Part shown: piece after piece, positions 57,101 through 61,619 of the stretch | How the letters are laid out: each line of letters starts with the position of its first letter | How positions within the stretch are numbered: the first letter of the stretch is position 1 | Assembly (NCBI GenBank): GCA_025617745.1 | Contig: CM046853.1 | Location: 4,584,873-4,648,872, forward strand | Origin: Heliocidaris erythrogramma | Lineage: Eukaryota > Echinodermata > Echinoidea > Camarodonta > Echinometridae | Direction: 5' to 3' | DNA: 64,000 bases | The notes under the pieces: model-generated | Seen by the model: the letters and a program-made list of their open reading frames with translations, nothing else | The model's database searches: none | What the model was told of the DNA's origin: nothing | Program-made: the position numbers and the translations under genes

Positions 57101-59490
57101 GAAGATCTTGGATCTCTACCTTGGAATGAGGTATATGAATGTAAAGAAGTAGATAAAGCATACTCAAAGTTTCTCGCTCTGTTCATGAAAACTTGTAATA
57201 AGCATGCACCACTTGTTACAAAATCTTATTCTAAAATACATTCTAAACCGTGGATAACAAAGGCAATTCACAAATCGATTAAGACAAAGCATCGACTGTA
57301 CTCAAGGATCTGTCTTGGGACCAACTCTGTTTTTAATATACATTAATGACTTACCTAAATCATCTACCTATTTTAATTTCAGACTATTTGCAGATGATTC
57401 AAATATTTTCCATACATTTCCCTCCAATCAAGTAAACATTGATTTATCAGACATTACCAAAAATTAGACTTATATAAGTGATTGGTGTGATGCAAATAAA
57501 ATAAAACGGGTAAATACGGAAGGTTTTATCAACATGAAGGGCCACATTCTGAATGAGGTTGAAGTTGCATCCTTTGTTGGGATTCGCATTGATAATTATT
57601 TAACCTGGAAGAATCATATAAATAGAACATGTACAGTGCTCCGCAAAAAAGTTGGAATTATGTATCGGTTGAGGCACTTTGTTCCACGTTACATACTATT
57701 ATTGTTGTATCATTCTTTTGTTCAGCCACACATTTCCTATGGCCTTGAAGTATGGGGATGTGCGTATAGTTCATTTGTTGACATAATATTCATTATACAG
57801 AAAATGATTGTTAGGGCTATTACCTTTAGTGGATTTATGACACCGTCTGCGCCTTTATTTCTCGCTCTGAAAATCTTAGATATTTACAAGTTTCACAGGT
57901 TTCAAACAGCTACCTTCATGTATAAGTTAATATATCAACAACTTCCCCAATTTGTATATGAATATTGCCAGTTTTTCGATCACAGGTATCATACGAGACA
58001 AAAAGATAGCAAAAGTCTCATTTTACCAAAAGTAAAGACTGAGCATGGAAAGAGGTCTATTTCATTCTACGGTTCTAGAATATGGAATTCATTGCCCTTA
58101 GATATTAAAGAGAAACCGTCTGTCAAAACATTTTGTAGGAAGTTAAGAGAAATGATGCTAATGGAATATCTAGAGTGATGTATCACTTTTTTGTTTGTTT
58201 GTTTGTTGTTGTTTTTTTTTGTGTGTGTTTTGTTTTGTTTTGTTCCCCCCCCCCCTGGTATTTGTGAATATATAACCTATATTTTAATAGATACAGGTAT
58301 TTTGTTTATACTCAATGAACAAACTTTTGTTTTTGCTTTTATTGATGTTGATTGCGTGTGTGTATATATATACATACTCTTCTTGCCAGTATGTAGAGTT
58401 TTTACTCATTATTGTAAGACCTTAATTGGTAGAGTATTTGTATTCTTAAAATTTAATTAGTGTTTTACGTAGTCTTTAATTATATCACATTTACATACTT
58501 TTTGTCAGAGAACCACATATTCATTAGCCATTTCAGCTATTTCGTGGTCTCCCATTACCATTCACATTTGTAAATGCCTTGTAAATATGTTTCATATATT
58601 GTTTTAGAAATGGTAATAAATTCATTCATTCATTCATTCATATACATCTATATAAGTGTAGGGAAACAACGTATACAACACTACAACATCTCTGACAATT
58701 TTCGTGGAAATAAATACAATTGTGAGAAATAAAAATGAGAGAATAATGGTTGCAAAGATCCTCAGAGCTGTCCTTCCCTTATACTGAATTTTTTTGCAAA
58801 GGTATATAATTATTCTCACATTTATATTACCTCAAAGCATACTCTTGGATCCAGCTGAGACATGCATGCAGCTTGTCATTGATTAAAAATTCACTGTTGC
58901 AAAGTTCCTCAGAGCTGTCCTCCCTTAAAGTGATTTTTTTGCAAAGGTATATAATTATTCTAACATGTATATTACCTCAAAGCATACTCTTGGATCCAGC
59001 TGAGACATGCAGCTTGTCATTGATTAAAAATTAACCTGCTCCCGACAAAGGAATGAATTAATGAGGTTGAAAATTTGTCAATCTTTCGGTCAAATGAATC
59101 TGGTGTCTCCGAAACCACTGGCCCGTCTCTGCATGTGGTCTAGTGGTTTAAGGTATTAGCTTTCTAATCCAGTGACCCGGATTCGCTGCCGGTGAAGACA
59201 TTTCTTTCCACCTTTGCAAAAGTTCAAAAGGGAGGACAGCTCTGATGAACTTTTAGTTAAGCTACGCAACCATTATTCTCTCATTTTCATTTCTCACAAT
59301 ATTATATGCAGAGGACTGATAAAAGGAGAGATGAACACAAAGTCGAAAAAGTAATATGACCAAACAGCAGGTTAATACTTACCCTTGTTATGCTCCAAGA
59401 GTATCTATTTAAACAAATATCAGTATTAAGGGCACAACTTGTCCACACTTGAAATGATAAAACCACCACAAACGCGACTGCTGGGACCAT
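29929..59490 (-). CDS. IL-17 receptor-like protein with four EGF modules and a SEFIR domain; whole gene, 15 coding exons
   Basis: Joined coding exons (minus order): 59383-59490, 53780-53837, 52478-52627, 51656-51792, 49838-49988, 49162-49218, 45415-45578, 45019-45123, 41528-41591, 40384-40500, 36007-36123, 35558-35674, 34242-34358, 31655-31765, 29929-30803. They sum to 2448 nt including the stop (815 aa), and every junction has GT/AG ends and compatible phases. Domain order: signal peptide ~1-22; IL-17R-type FnIII ectodomain ~23-331, with the family pattern C-D-x-A...C...W-N-P-x-I...H-Y-x-I; EGF modules at about 332-370, 371-409, 410-448 and 449-487; TM ~496-518; SEFIR ~551-690; acidic tail to 815. 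Family knowledge: IL-17 receptors signal through SEFIR-SEFIR contact with Act1/CIKS-type adaptors. The EGF stalk is not part of the IL-17R architecture I know. It is inferred to be a type I plasma-membrane receptor. An alternative would be a SEFIR receptor of unknown ligand. Confidence 0.88.
30890..30940. repeat. GA-rich simple repeat in intron 14
   Basis: GAGAGAAAGAGAGAGAGAGA, just upstream (in transcription) of the SEFIR exon. Confidence 0.8.
31370..31570. repeat. ~100-bp tandem duplication in intron 14
   Basis: TTTCATTTCAGCG(T/A)GAAAGAAAAA, CCCATCAAATATGAAATTTA and ACACACAGGTTT occur twice, ~102 bp apart, with about 90 percent identity by eye. Confidence 0.8.
31655..31765 (-). CDS. Receptor exon 14: transmembrane segment
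   Basis: 111 bp, phase 1 to 1, acceptor GTTCTAG, donor GTAAGT. Encodes REESLWRE, then ITAAAVLGALVVFIIMAICL, then YCKCCRKNV. One helix of about 23 hydrophobic residues is followed by a Cys- and Lys/Arg-rich stop-transfer (palmitoylation is possible, inferred). The outside-to-inside topology agrees with the N-terminal signal peptide. Confidence 0.9.
31978..32006. repeat. (TA)n microsatellite
   Basis: An uninterrupted TA run that borders the left arm of the large palindrome. Confidence 0.9.
32044..32903. repeat. Large palindrome in intron 13 with asymmetric arm
   Basis: Centre at about 32588. The inner arms (32505-32580 and 32598-32683: ATTACCATGTATAGAGGTTC ... GAACCTCTATACATGGTAAT) and outer arms (32066-32285 and 32684-32903) are nearly perfect. 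The left arm carries about 210 bp (32286-32498) absent from the right. It is flanked on both sides by (TA)n. Each arm contains CCTGATGAAGATCTTTAGAT followed by CGAAAG. Confidence 0.85.
32813..32836 (+). ncRNA. Hammerhead-like core motif (tentative)
   Basis: CTGATGA, then AGATC-TTTA-GATC as a short stem-loop, then GAAA: the two invariant boxes of a hammerhead ribozyme in the right order. AGCTT after GAAA can pair with AAGCT at 32863-32867 as stem III. Stem I is imperfect (one base is out of register) and the first stem II pair is A-C. Penelope-like elements are known to carry hammerhead motifs. The mirrored copy is at 32130-32153 on minus. Cleavage activity is doubtful. Confidence 0.3.
33010..33108. 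repeat. Long (TA)n microsatellite
   Basis: TATATA over about 90 bp with few interruptions, followed at 33108-33136 by a hairpin (ATAAACCACATTGT / ACAATGCGGTTTAT). Confidence 0.9.
33370..33795. mobile_element. Fold-back element, tRNA-less copy (intron 13)
   Basis: Arms AATATGAGAGAATAATGGTT, AAAGTTCCCCAGAGCTGTCC and GGACAGCTCTGGGGAACTTT, AACATTATTCTCTCATTTTC. The tRNA-like segment is deleted: TGTCCTCCCC joins directly to CAAATCTTCAACGTC. The right end abuts the unit containing EGF exon 13. Confidence 0.75.
34242..34358 (-). CDS. Receptor exon 13: EGF-like module 4
   Basis: 117 bp, phase 1 to 1, donor GTGAGT, acceptor TTTATAG. Same sequence as exon 12. It joins through C+GC (Arg) to the transmembrane exon. 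The two exons lie in tandem units of about 1.3 kb, each bounded by a fold-back element. Confidence 0.9.
34388..35100. mobile_element. Fold-back element between EGF exons 12 and 13, with decayed tRNA
   Basis: A tRNA-less unit (34400-34680, like 33370-33600) runs into a tRNA-bearing unit (34680-35100) whose right arm is GGACAGCTCTGGGGAACTTT. The tRNA-like part (34781-34851) has a broken acceptor (CGAGGAC) and loop GTTATAA. Confidence 0.75.
34781..34851 (-). pseudogene. Decayed tRNA-Arg-like sequence
   Basis: Homologous to 24566-24636, but the 5' acceptor strand is rearranged, the anticodon triplet reads TAT and the anticodon stem has a mismatch. Confidence 0.75.
35558..35674 (-). CDS. Receptor exon 12: EGF-like module 3
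   Basis: 117 bp, phase 1 to 1, donor GTGAGT, acceptor TTTATAG. Encodes NPCESNTCGPLGSCIAFGQ, then DYRCQCREGALNRNNHTCI. By my reading it is identical over all 117 bp to exon 13, and its flanking intron is nearly identical too, so the duplication is recent. Confidence 0.9.
36007..36123 (-). CDS. Receptor exon 11: EGF-like module 2
   Basis: 117 bp, phase 1 to 1, donor GTGAGT, acceptor CATCCACAG. Same cysteine spacing as module 1: NPCESNLCGPLGSCIPLDQ, then DFYCQCREGALNINNHTCI. A hAT-like insertion (36154-38057, TSD included from 36146) begins 22 bp from the acceptor edge of this exon. Confidence 0.9.
36154..38057. mobile_element. hAT-like non-autonomous transposon with 8-bp TSD
   Basis: TIRs CAGGGTAAAAAATAC and GTATTTTTTACCCTG are perfect over 15 bp and flanked by CTAGTAAT on both sides (36146-36153 and 38058-38065). 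CAGGG ends and 8-bp target duplications are hallmarks of hAT transposons. 1904 bp, no transposase frame. The subterminal regions are rich in AGCCCC/GGGGCGA words. It contains a nested MITE (37325-37694) and lies in intron 10. Confidence 0.85.
37325..37694. mobile_element. Second copy of the GGGACTTTTAGAA MITE
   Basis: 370 bp, TA on both sides, about 95 percent identical by eye to 1132-1498 but inverted. It is nested inside the hAT-like element at 36154-38057, so it is the younger of the two insertions. Confidence 0.8.
38112..39500. mobile_element. Tc1/mariner-like remnant
   Basis: The left end ACAGTTCTGGTCAAAAGTTT, AGGTACACCCT is mirrored by the right end AGGGTGTAATAAAACTTTTG, ACCAAT. GGTCAAAAGTTT-type ends are usual in Tc1-like elements. 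About 1.39 kb, but no DDE transposase frame can be recognised. Confidence 0.55.
39663..40322. mobile_element. Inverted copy of the CACTCTTAGAAAAA MITE with an inserted tRNA-like piece
   Basis: Matches 3147-3652 in reverse (GTGCTTATGGGGTACTCATT, CACCTTTTCAAAAGGTGCTT). Relative to that copy it contains ~180 extra bp at about 40018-40200 with a tRNA-like start (GGGCGTTGTGGCGTGCG ... TCGAGCCCCGGTC), probably a SINE insertion. Confidence 0.75.
40384..40500 (-). CDS. Receptor exon 10: EGF-like module 1
   Basis: 117 bp, phase 1 to 1, acceptor TTTTACAG, donor GTAAGT. Encodes ENPCESNLCGPLGSCFPLDQ, then DFYCQCEEGALNINNQTCI. Six cysteines spaced C-x4-C-x5-C-x8-C-x1-C-x11-C fit an EGF domain. The calcium-binding consensus before Cys1 is absent. 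Being symmetric (1-1), the exon can be duplicated without breaking frame, which the three following exons show. Confidence 0.9.
40621..40692 (+). repeat. tRNA-His(GUG)-like head of a SINE, copy 1 (truncated unit)
   Basis: GTGTTGTGGATTAGTGGATA ... GGGGTTCGAATCCCACC. The anticodon loop CTGTGAA gives GTG. The acceptor pairs with two G-T wobbles but the T stem is imperfect, as expected of a tRNA-derived SINE head. This copy is cut by the 298-bp tandem duplication. Confidence 0.7.
40712..40799 (-). pseudogene. Truncated duplicate of EGF exon 1
   Basis: A ~298-bp tandem duplication (40413-40711 repeated at 40712-41009) copied the acceptor and the first ~88 bp of EGF exon 10, but not its last 29 bp or its donor. 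The copy lies just upstream of the real exon in transcription order. With no donor it should be skipped; if its acceptor were used, splicing would run into the tRNA-derived repeat. Confidence 0.75.
40919..41270 (+). mobile_element. tRNA-derived SINE, full length (intron 9)
   Basis: Head 40919-40990 tRNA-His-like; body with ATCTACATTTGCCACTCTCC, AAATGGGTACCCGGTAGGAT and TGCTGGAATGCTCCCC; tail AGCGCTTTGGGCC...AAGGCGCGTTATAAATGCC, then (ATT)4. The AGCGCTTTG...GCGCGTTATAA tail also appears at 61345-61385 (inverse) and as a fragment near 63495. Confidence 0.8.
41528..41591 (-). CDS. Receptor exon 9: last FnIII D2 strands
   Basis: 64 bp, phase 0 to 1, acceptor GTCTGTTTTAG, donor GTGAGA. Encodes IVTWNGNDEVTRIKGPVITF plus Q and one base. 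It was found by searching for the phase-0-to-1 exon needed between exon 8 and the first EGF exon. The reading completes a beta-rich FnIII end and joins as Glu (G+AG) to ENPCES. It is short, so slightly less certain. Confidence 0.78.
41713..43245. mobile_element. ~1.53-kb hairpin-ended non-autonomous element, copy 2 (intron 8)
   Basis: Same ends as 26062-27657, with two instead of three head units and a shorter (TTTG)n. It lies in intron 8 of the receptor gene. The high similarity to copy 1 over unconstrained sequence indicates recent activity. Confidence 0.7.
43250..45018. other. Intron 8 remainder; C/G runs, no exon found
   Basis: C-run of 23 at 43600-43622, CT repeat at 43775-43791, several GGGGGTGTTTTT repeats (43720-43770), G-run at 44961-44989. 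The plus frame at 44412-44768 has no recognisable domain. Confidence 0.4.
45019..45123 (-). CDS. Receptor exon 8: FnIII D2 middle
   Basis: 105 bp, phase 0 to 0, acceptor CTCTGTCAG, donor GTTAGT (weaker than the others). Encodes DELAVNPIEVDGTLVNATSM and onward to PGDSITVT, including an N-glycosylation sequon NAT. A poly-G run of about 28 bases lies just downstream in the intron (44961-44989). Confidence 0.83.
45415..45578 (-). CDS. Receptor exon 7: FnIII D2, WNPxI motif
   Basis: 164 bp, phase 1 to 0, acceptor AATCGCAG, donor GTAAGA. Encodes ETWNPSIAFYQAFPKYNAVR, then LTFEPAPHHYAITHYEIYIY and onward to GQVIHV. W-x-P-x-I, followed ~15 residues later by R-x-x-F and then H-Y-x-I, is the clearest IL-17R D2 signature in the protein. 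Confidence 0.87.
45770..46514. repeat. Recent ~370-bp tandem duplication in intron 6
   Basis: TGCAAAAATATTTAGGCAAA through AAGTAAGTGAAAATATTCCA occurs twice (45770-46130 and 46136-46514) with only a few differences by eye, including AACTAATGAG against AACTAGTGAG. Confidence 0.88.
46659..47019 (+). pseudogene. THAP-domain fragment, frameshifted, in intron 6 antisense
   Basis: ATG at 46659 reads MPNWCIVAGCSKTTKDG, LHHFPKDENLRKLWVANVK and RAEWQGPAK; after a 4-base frame change near 46806 it continues WSTICSDHFAEDDFEDPGLY. C-x4-C...C-x2-H with W and FPKD is the zinc-binding THAP signature, a DNA-binding domain of P-element-type transposases and host regulators. After the domain the frame runs into two hairpins and stops. 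No transposase catalytic part follows. Confidence 0.8.
46988..47057. repeat. Hairpin 1 between TTCACCC repeats
   Basis: The 28-bp arm GTAGACCGAAAATTCTGTCT and CTCGTTCG is repeated in inverse with one mismatch; loop ~14 nt. Flanked by TTCACCC (46981-46987 and 47058-47064). Confidence 0.9.
47065..47108. repeat. Perfect 44-bp palindrome between TTCACCC repeats
   Basis: GTAACTCCAGGGAGCTCCAA-CG followed by its exact inverse, no loop. Flanked by TTCACCC (47058-47064 and 47109-47115). Confidence 0.93.
47116..49161. other. Intron 6 remainder; no exon found
   Basis: Contains a G-rich run (48130-48148) and a ~70-bp tandem duplication (48967-49110, GATTATCTGACATGTTTGG twice). Nothing coding is supported. 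Confidence 0.4.
49162..49218 (-). CDS. Receptor exon 6: D1-D2 linker
   Basis: 57 bp, phase 1 to 1, acceptor TTTACAG, donor GTGAGG. Encodes (V)CDDAVRTWTDKYCQTRPE. The C-D-x-A...C spacing matches the cysteine pair that opens the second FnIII domain of IL-17RA-type receptors. Confidence 0.85.
49838..49988 (-). CDS. Receptor exon 5: end of FnIII D1
   Basis: 151 bp, phase 0 to 1. Encodes RLFHFDCFCDLRIS..., NEYTLKIRSLPFQSED and DDQTVTLPVRVP. The donor GTGGGT at 49837 is chosen over a GTAAGA 13 bp earlier because only GTGGGT keeps the next exon open. YTLKIRSLP corresponds to the last D1 strand of IL-17 receptors (Y-x-V-x-V-x-x-L-P). Confidence 0.84.
50340..51480 (-). repeat. Repeat R1 copy with large TTC/TTG and ATT microsatellite (intron 4)
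   Basis: CTGCATGATAACAATTCAGA, GAGCCATGAAGCCAACTAAC, then (TTCTTG)n-like 50630-50710 and ATT-rich 50710-51060, then CCCGAAGTAACTGATTGGGA and GCTTTCGGTGAACAAATT. The long open frames here are microsatellite artefacts. This copy shows the empty site of the MITE at 3147. Confidence 0.7.
51656..51792 (-). CDS. Receptor exon 4: FnIII D1 core
   Basis: 137 bp, phase 1 to 0, acceptor TATTTTAG, donor GTGAGT. Encodes (S)ASNLEGLIFTLEDHWNGG, then YEECFRLNFTT and onward to TQTKN. The order LEG, hydrophobic strand, Cys-hydrophobic-basic-hydrophobic-x-Phe matches the IL-17RA D1 segment around its LEG and LCVRFEF motifs (from memory of the family). The Cys in EECF is replaced by Trp in the paralogue. Confidence 0.88.
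52478..52627 (-). CDS. Receptor exon 3: FnIII D1, N-terminal strands
   Basis: Starts and ends in phase 1, acceptor CTACAG, donor GTAAGT. Encodes DACQLGGSMQTDD... to ...VITCLNITFEVNRHS. The CLNITFEV stretch resembles the first beta strands of an IL-17R FnIII domain. A second frame is also open through the exon, but only this frame keeps the cysteines and the in-frame 3-bp difference shared with the paralogue exon at 14255-14401. Confidence 0.87.
52635..53779. other. Intron 2 of the receptor gene, shared with the paralogue
   Basis: 53330-53780 aligns with 14830-15277 (for example ATGAAAATGAATTGTCAGGC, ATGACGAA), so the intron belongs to the segmental duplication. No other feature. Confidence 0.55.
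53780..53837 (-). CDS. Receptor exon 2: short N-terminal ectodomain exon
   Basis: A 58-bp exon that is too short to see by ORF length. It was found because exon 1 ends in phase 0 while exon 3 needs phase 1. It has a strong pyrimidine-tract acceptor (CTTTCTCCTTTTTCAG) and a GTAAGG donor, and encodes NGKQHVYKYTVTETNQHCL plus one base. The paralogue has the equivalent exon at 15278-15326. Its Cys (HCL) falls where vertebrate IL-17RA has an N-terminal Cys followed by Leu-Asp. Confidence 0.82.
53838..55439. other. Intron 1, 3' part; no gene recognised
   Basis: 53838-54130 aligns with 15327-15620 (TACTTTCGAAGACATTTAAA). A SINE-like tail fragment (AGAGCGCTTATAGTACTAAA) is near 54170. The rest is AT-rich without signal. 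Confidence 0.45.
55440..56033 (+). pseudogene. LINE ORF2 C-terminal fragment A (intron 1, antisense)
   Basis: Open 197-codon frame: SRRILSFSLIQCLFDYANAT, WYCSLGKVDQNKLKIIQNKI, then FNGILFWNSLPNHVKSVKHF near the end. It matches the C-terminal domain of CR1/jockey-type non-LTR elements (LFDY...TW...QNK.R.I, FWNSLP). RT and endonuclease are missing. Confidence 0.8.
56316..58178 (+). pseudogene. CR1/jockey-like LINE with internal RT deletion (intron 1, antisense)
   Basis: In order: endonuclease parts (HEFSIVGLSEI, GRGGGVGAYI, FIVAIVYRKPNTN, CILMGDFNVDI), a second frame with TLIDHIYTNTD and NVSDHFPV, then a jump from KTKHRLYSRIC straight to INDLPKSSTYFNFRLFADDS (RT catalytic FADD), then GIRIDNYLTWKNHINR, FVQPHISYGLEVWG and the end IWNSLPLDIKEKPSVKTF. 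Most of the RT fingers and palm is deleted at about 57.3 kb and stops occur near 57.46 kb. It ends in (TTCA)n. Confidence 0.85.
58612..58640 (+). repeat. LINE 3' tail, (TTCA)n
   Basis: AATAAATTCATTCATTCATTCATTCAT written as units; ends the LINE above. Short tandem tails instead of poly-A are usual for CR1/L2-type LINEs. Confidence 0.8.
58660..59300. mobile_element. Old copy of the tRNA-carrying fold-back element
   Basis: Arms AAAATGAGAGAATAATGGTT and GAACTTTTAGTTAAGCTACG, CAACCATTATTCTCTCATTT. It contains a ~145-bp internal tandem duplication (58755-58895 and 58896-59035) and a badly decayed tRNA-like part on + at about 59128-59203 (TGGTCTAGTGGTTTAAGG ... GACCCGGATTCGCTGCCGG). Confidence 0.7.
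59383..59490 (-). CDS. Receptor exon 1: start codon and signal peptide
   Basis: The ATG at 59490 sits in a good initiation context (A at -3, G at +4) and lines up with the start of the paralogue at 17424. The exon encodes 36 residues: a hydrophobic core (VAFVVVLSF) followed by TSCALN as a likely signal-peptidase region, then the mature start with a Cys (DICLN). It ends phase 0 at donor GTAAGT. An upstream in-frame TTG is not needed as a start. Intron 1 (53838-59382) is the longest in the gene and holds two LINE remnants and an old fold-back repeat. Confidence 0.88.
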
Positions 59491-59880
59491 CTTGATCAAG
59501 GAGTTATCACAGAACTCCTTGTCTTGATGAAATGTGATTATGAATTGAATTTTTTGAACGATGACTTAATATAATAGCCGAAATCAATCGGCAGAGAAAC
59601 GTGCGATGCGACAGTTCAGTACAGGTGGCTCTCTCTCCGTACGGAATCTCTGTGAGAAAAGTATTCACTTGTATACTTCTGGGGCTTGTTTCATTGGTTT
59701 GAATGTCTTTGTTAATCGTCGCTCACTCCACCAACTTTTGAAGCGCGTGGTCATGGTGGTATAGAGATCGGTGGCGTGCATCCAGCCATAACAGTCAGCG
59801 TGAGGGCGATATGATTAATCACAGTTTTATTACCTTGATGTTTGGTTTCGCGTTTGATCAAGCTGTGTTATTGATAGGAG
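59491..59880 (-). promoter_or_regulatory. Conserved 5' flank of the receptor gene (putative promoter and 5' UTR)
   Basis: About 370 bp upstream of the start codon is recognisably shared with 17425-17830 upstream of the paralogue (blocks such as CAGGTGGCTCTCTCTCC and TTGTTAATCGTC, read on +), then similarity stops. No clear TATA box is placed. A small hairpin (CAAGGAGTT...AACTCCTTG) at 59497-59521 is present only here. The promoter role is inferred from position and shared retention. Confidence 0.45.
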
Positions 59881-59969
59881 TGTGGTTTGGTAGTAAAATT
59901 TAGTTACCCCAGTTTCGATTTTTAAGAATCTTTGTTTCTAGGATGCTCCCAGTGTGTCAAGGTAAGTAC

Positions 59970-60000
59970 ATCCACCCCCCCCCCCCCCCCCCCCCCCCCC
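59970..60000. repeat. Poly-C run
   Basis: About 28 consecutive C, following CATCCA. Confidence 0.9.
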
Positions 60001-60767
60001 ACGAAATGGACTGGAAAATGGGGTTTGGGACAAACTTGATTTCTTTCACATTTTATGGCCCGTCTGGTGAATGATGAATTTAATTTATCATCAACATGAT
60101 TGTTCAGTCAGTTAGAAAACATTCTTTTTGAGAGAGGGGGTATGCTCGCTATTCCGAAAATTCATTATTCCGAACACAATTAATATTCAATACAAGGATT
60201 TTCGAACATGAAATAAACTATACTTTATTTCATTTTCGAAACTCCTTGTAAATAAGGTATATTAGGTTATACCTTACAGAGCTCAAAGATCCGAAGGTTA
60301 AAGATTTAAGAAATAATAATCAATATATGATGGTGTTATTTACAAAAGGCAGCCACATCAGAATTGATACTGCTCTTGCATGTCTTGCTGATGGCCTCTC
60401 AATTATTATCACACTAGCATTACCATTTACCCATTTAATACATGGGTCAAGAGGGACAAATGTGCATGGACGAAACACCTTGTAGAAGGATGTAAGCAAC
60501 GAGCAAGGTTCGAACCCGGGACCTCATGTATGAGAGCCAAGAGCTTTCAACAAAATACCGTAGTGTTCCGACATATGAATAAAATAGGGTTTGTTCTTCA
60601 TAAAATGAAATAGGAACAGTGAGGTGAAGAAGGGTTTATCATGTTCTATTTGATGTCAAGTCACCTGTACGCTGGATTGAAGAGGGGGCGAAATTGGTGG
60701 ACGTTTCCAAAGTGGTTAGGTATGTGTGTGTATATGTCTGCCAGTGTCTGGGCGTGTTTAGTCGTAT
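60001..60767. other. No gene recognised
   Basis: Short fold-back words near 60150 (CGCTATTCCGAAAATTCATTATTCCGAA, as two parts). The inverse of a tRNA T-arm at 60506-60525 (GGTTCGAACCCGGGACC) looks like a SINE fragment; a similar one is at 17818-17880. Confidence 0.4.
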
Positions 60768-60935
60768 GTCCGAGGACATTTTCGGACAGAGAACAAAAAA
60801 AAAATCATGAGAACAATGGTCCTCGGAAGCCGGACAATAGTCCTCGAACGTCGAACAATGAATTTGTGCCTTATTCCGTCGACTGTCCGAGGACGGAGGA
60901 ACAATAGAGGAACAATACTTGTCCTCGGAAGTAAA
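60768..60935. mobile_element. Second copy of the GTCCGAGGAC MITE
   Basis: Same order of words as 12438-12600 (GAAGCCGGACAATAGTCCTC, CGTCGAACAATGAATTT, CTTATTCCGTCGACTGTCCG), again followed by a (TG)n run of about 30 bp at 60951-60981. The shared microsatellite tail suggests that it moves with the element. Confidence 0.75.
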
Positions 60936-60946
60936 ACCATGTAAAG

Positions 60947-60983
<37 letters not shown>

Positions 60984-60984
60984 G

Positions 60985-61080
60985 TAGAGGTGTCATAGTC
61001 GAGTGGTTAAAACACTTGACTGGAAATGCGAAGATTGTAGGTTCAGTCACCGGTACGGCTCTTATGCACCCGAACAAGGA
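60985..61080 (+). repeat. tRNA-like SINE head
   Basis: GGTGTCATAGTCGAGTGGTT ... GATTGTAGGTTCAGTCACCGG: A-box and B-box-like words at tRNA spacing, immediately after the (TG)n run of the neighbouring MITE. Confidence 0.5.
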
Positions 61081-61307
61081 ATTTCATTTACATTGCTTTT
61101 ATATGTTACATAAAATTAAAAAATGGTGTTTGGCATATTAATACGTGTGTGAGTGTGTTTTTTTATTTTTGGGGGGTAAATGTCAAATTAAAAGTTTAGA
61201 GGGATGTTCAGATGGACGTTCCTGTGATATGTCTCTTTTTTAACTAGTATTGTGATAACATTTCTAATTATCTCTAATTTTATTTCATAAATAGTTTCAT
61301 ACGCTCC

Positions 61308-61310
<3 letters not shown>

Positions 61311-61345
<35 letters not shown>

Positions 61346-61390
61346 TTATAACGCGCTTTTCCCATTAGGCTCAAAGCGCTCATAGTCATT
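61311..61390 (-). repeat. SINE tail with (ATT)n
   Basis: (TTA)n about 30 bp, then ACGCGCTTTTCCC...GGCTCAAAGCGCT, the inverse of the tail at 41205-41265. Confidence 0.7.
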
Positions 61391-61450
61391 CATTTGTGAT
61401 CGAGCGAATTAAGATAAATATTGATATTTCAGATTTTATTTCAATTCCTG

Positions 61451-61612
61451 CACTCTGAGAAACGTTTTAGGTTGGTTGAAATATGAACTTACCAACTGTT
61501 GGTTAAAAAAAAATCCTCATATTTTTGACATGCAATTTCTTTTTATCCAACAGTTTGTAGGTTCATATTTTAACCAAACTAATGATTTTAACCGACATTT
61601 TTGAGAGTGTGC
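61451..61612. mobile_element. Small MITE, TIR CACTCTGAGAAA
   Basis: CACTCTGAGAAACGTTTTAG, then GGTTGGTTGAAATATGAAC at the left; GTTCATATTTTAACCAAAC and TTTTTGAGAGTG at the right. About 160 bp. Confidence 0.65.
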
Positions 61613-61619
61613 TAGAACA

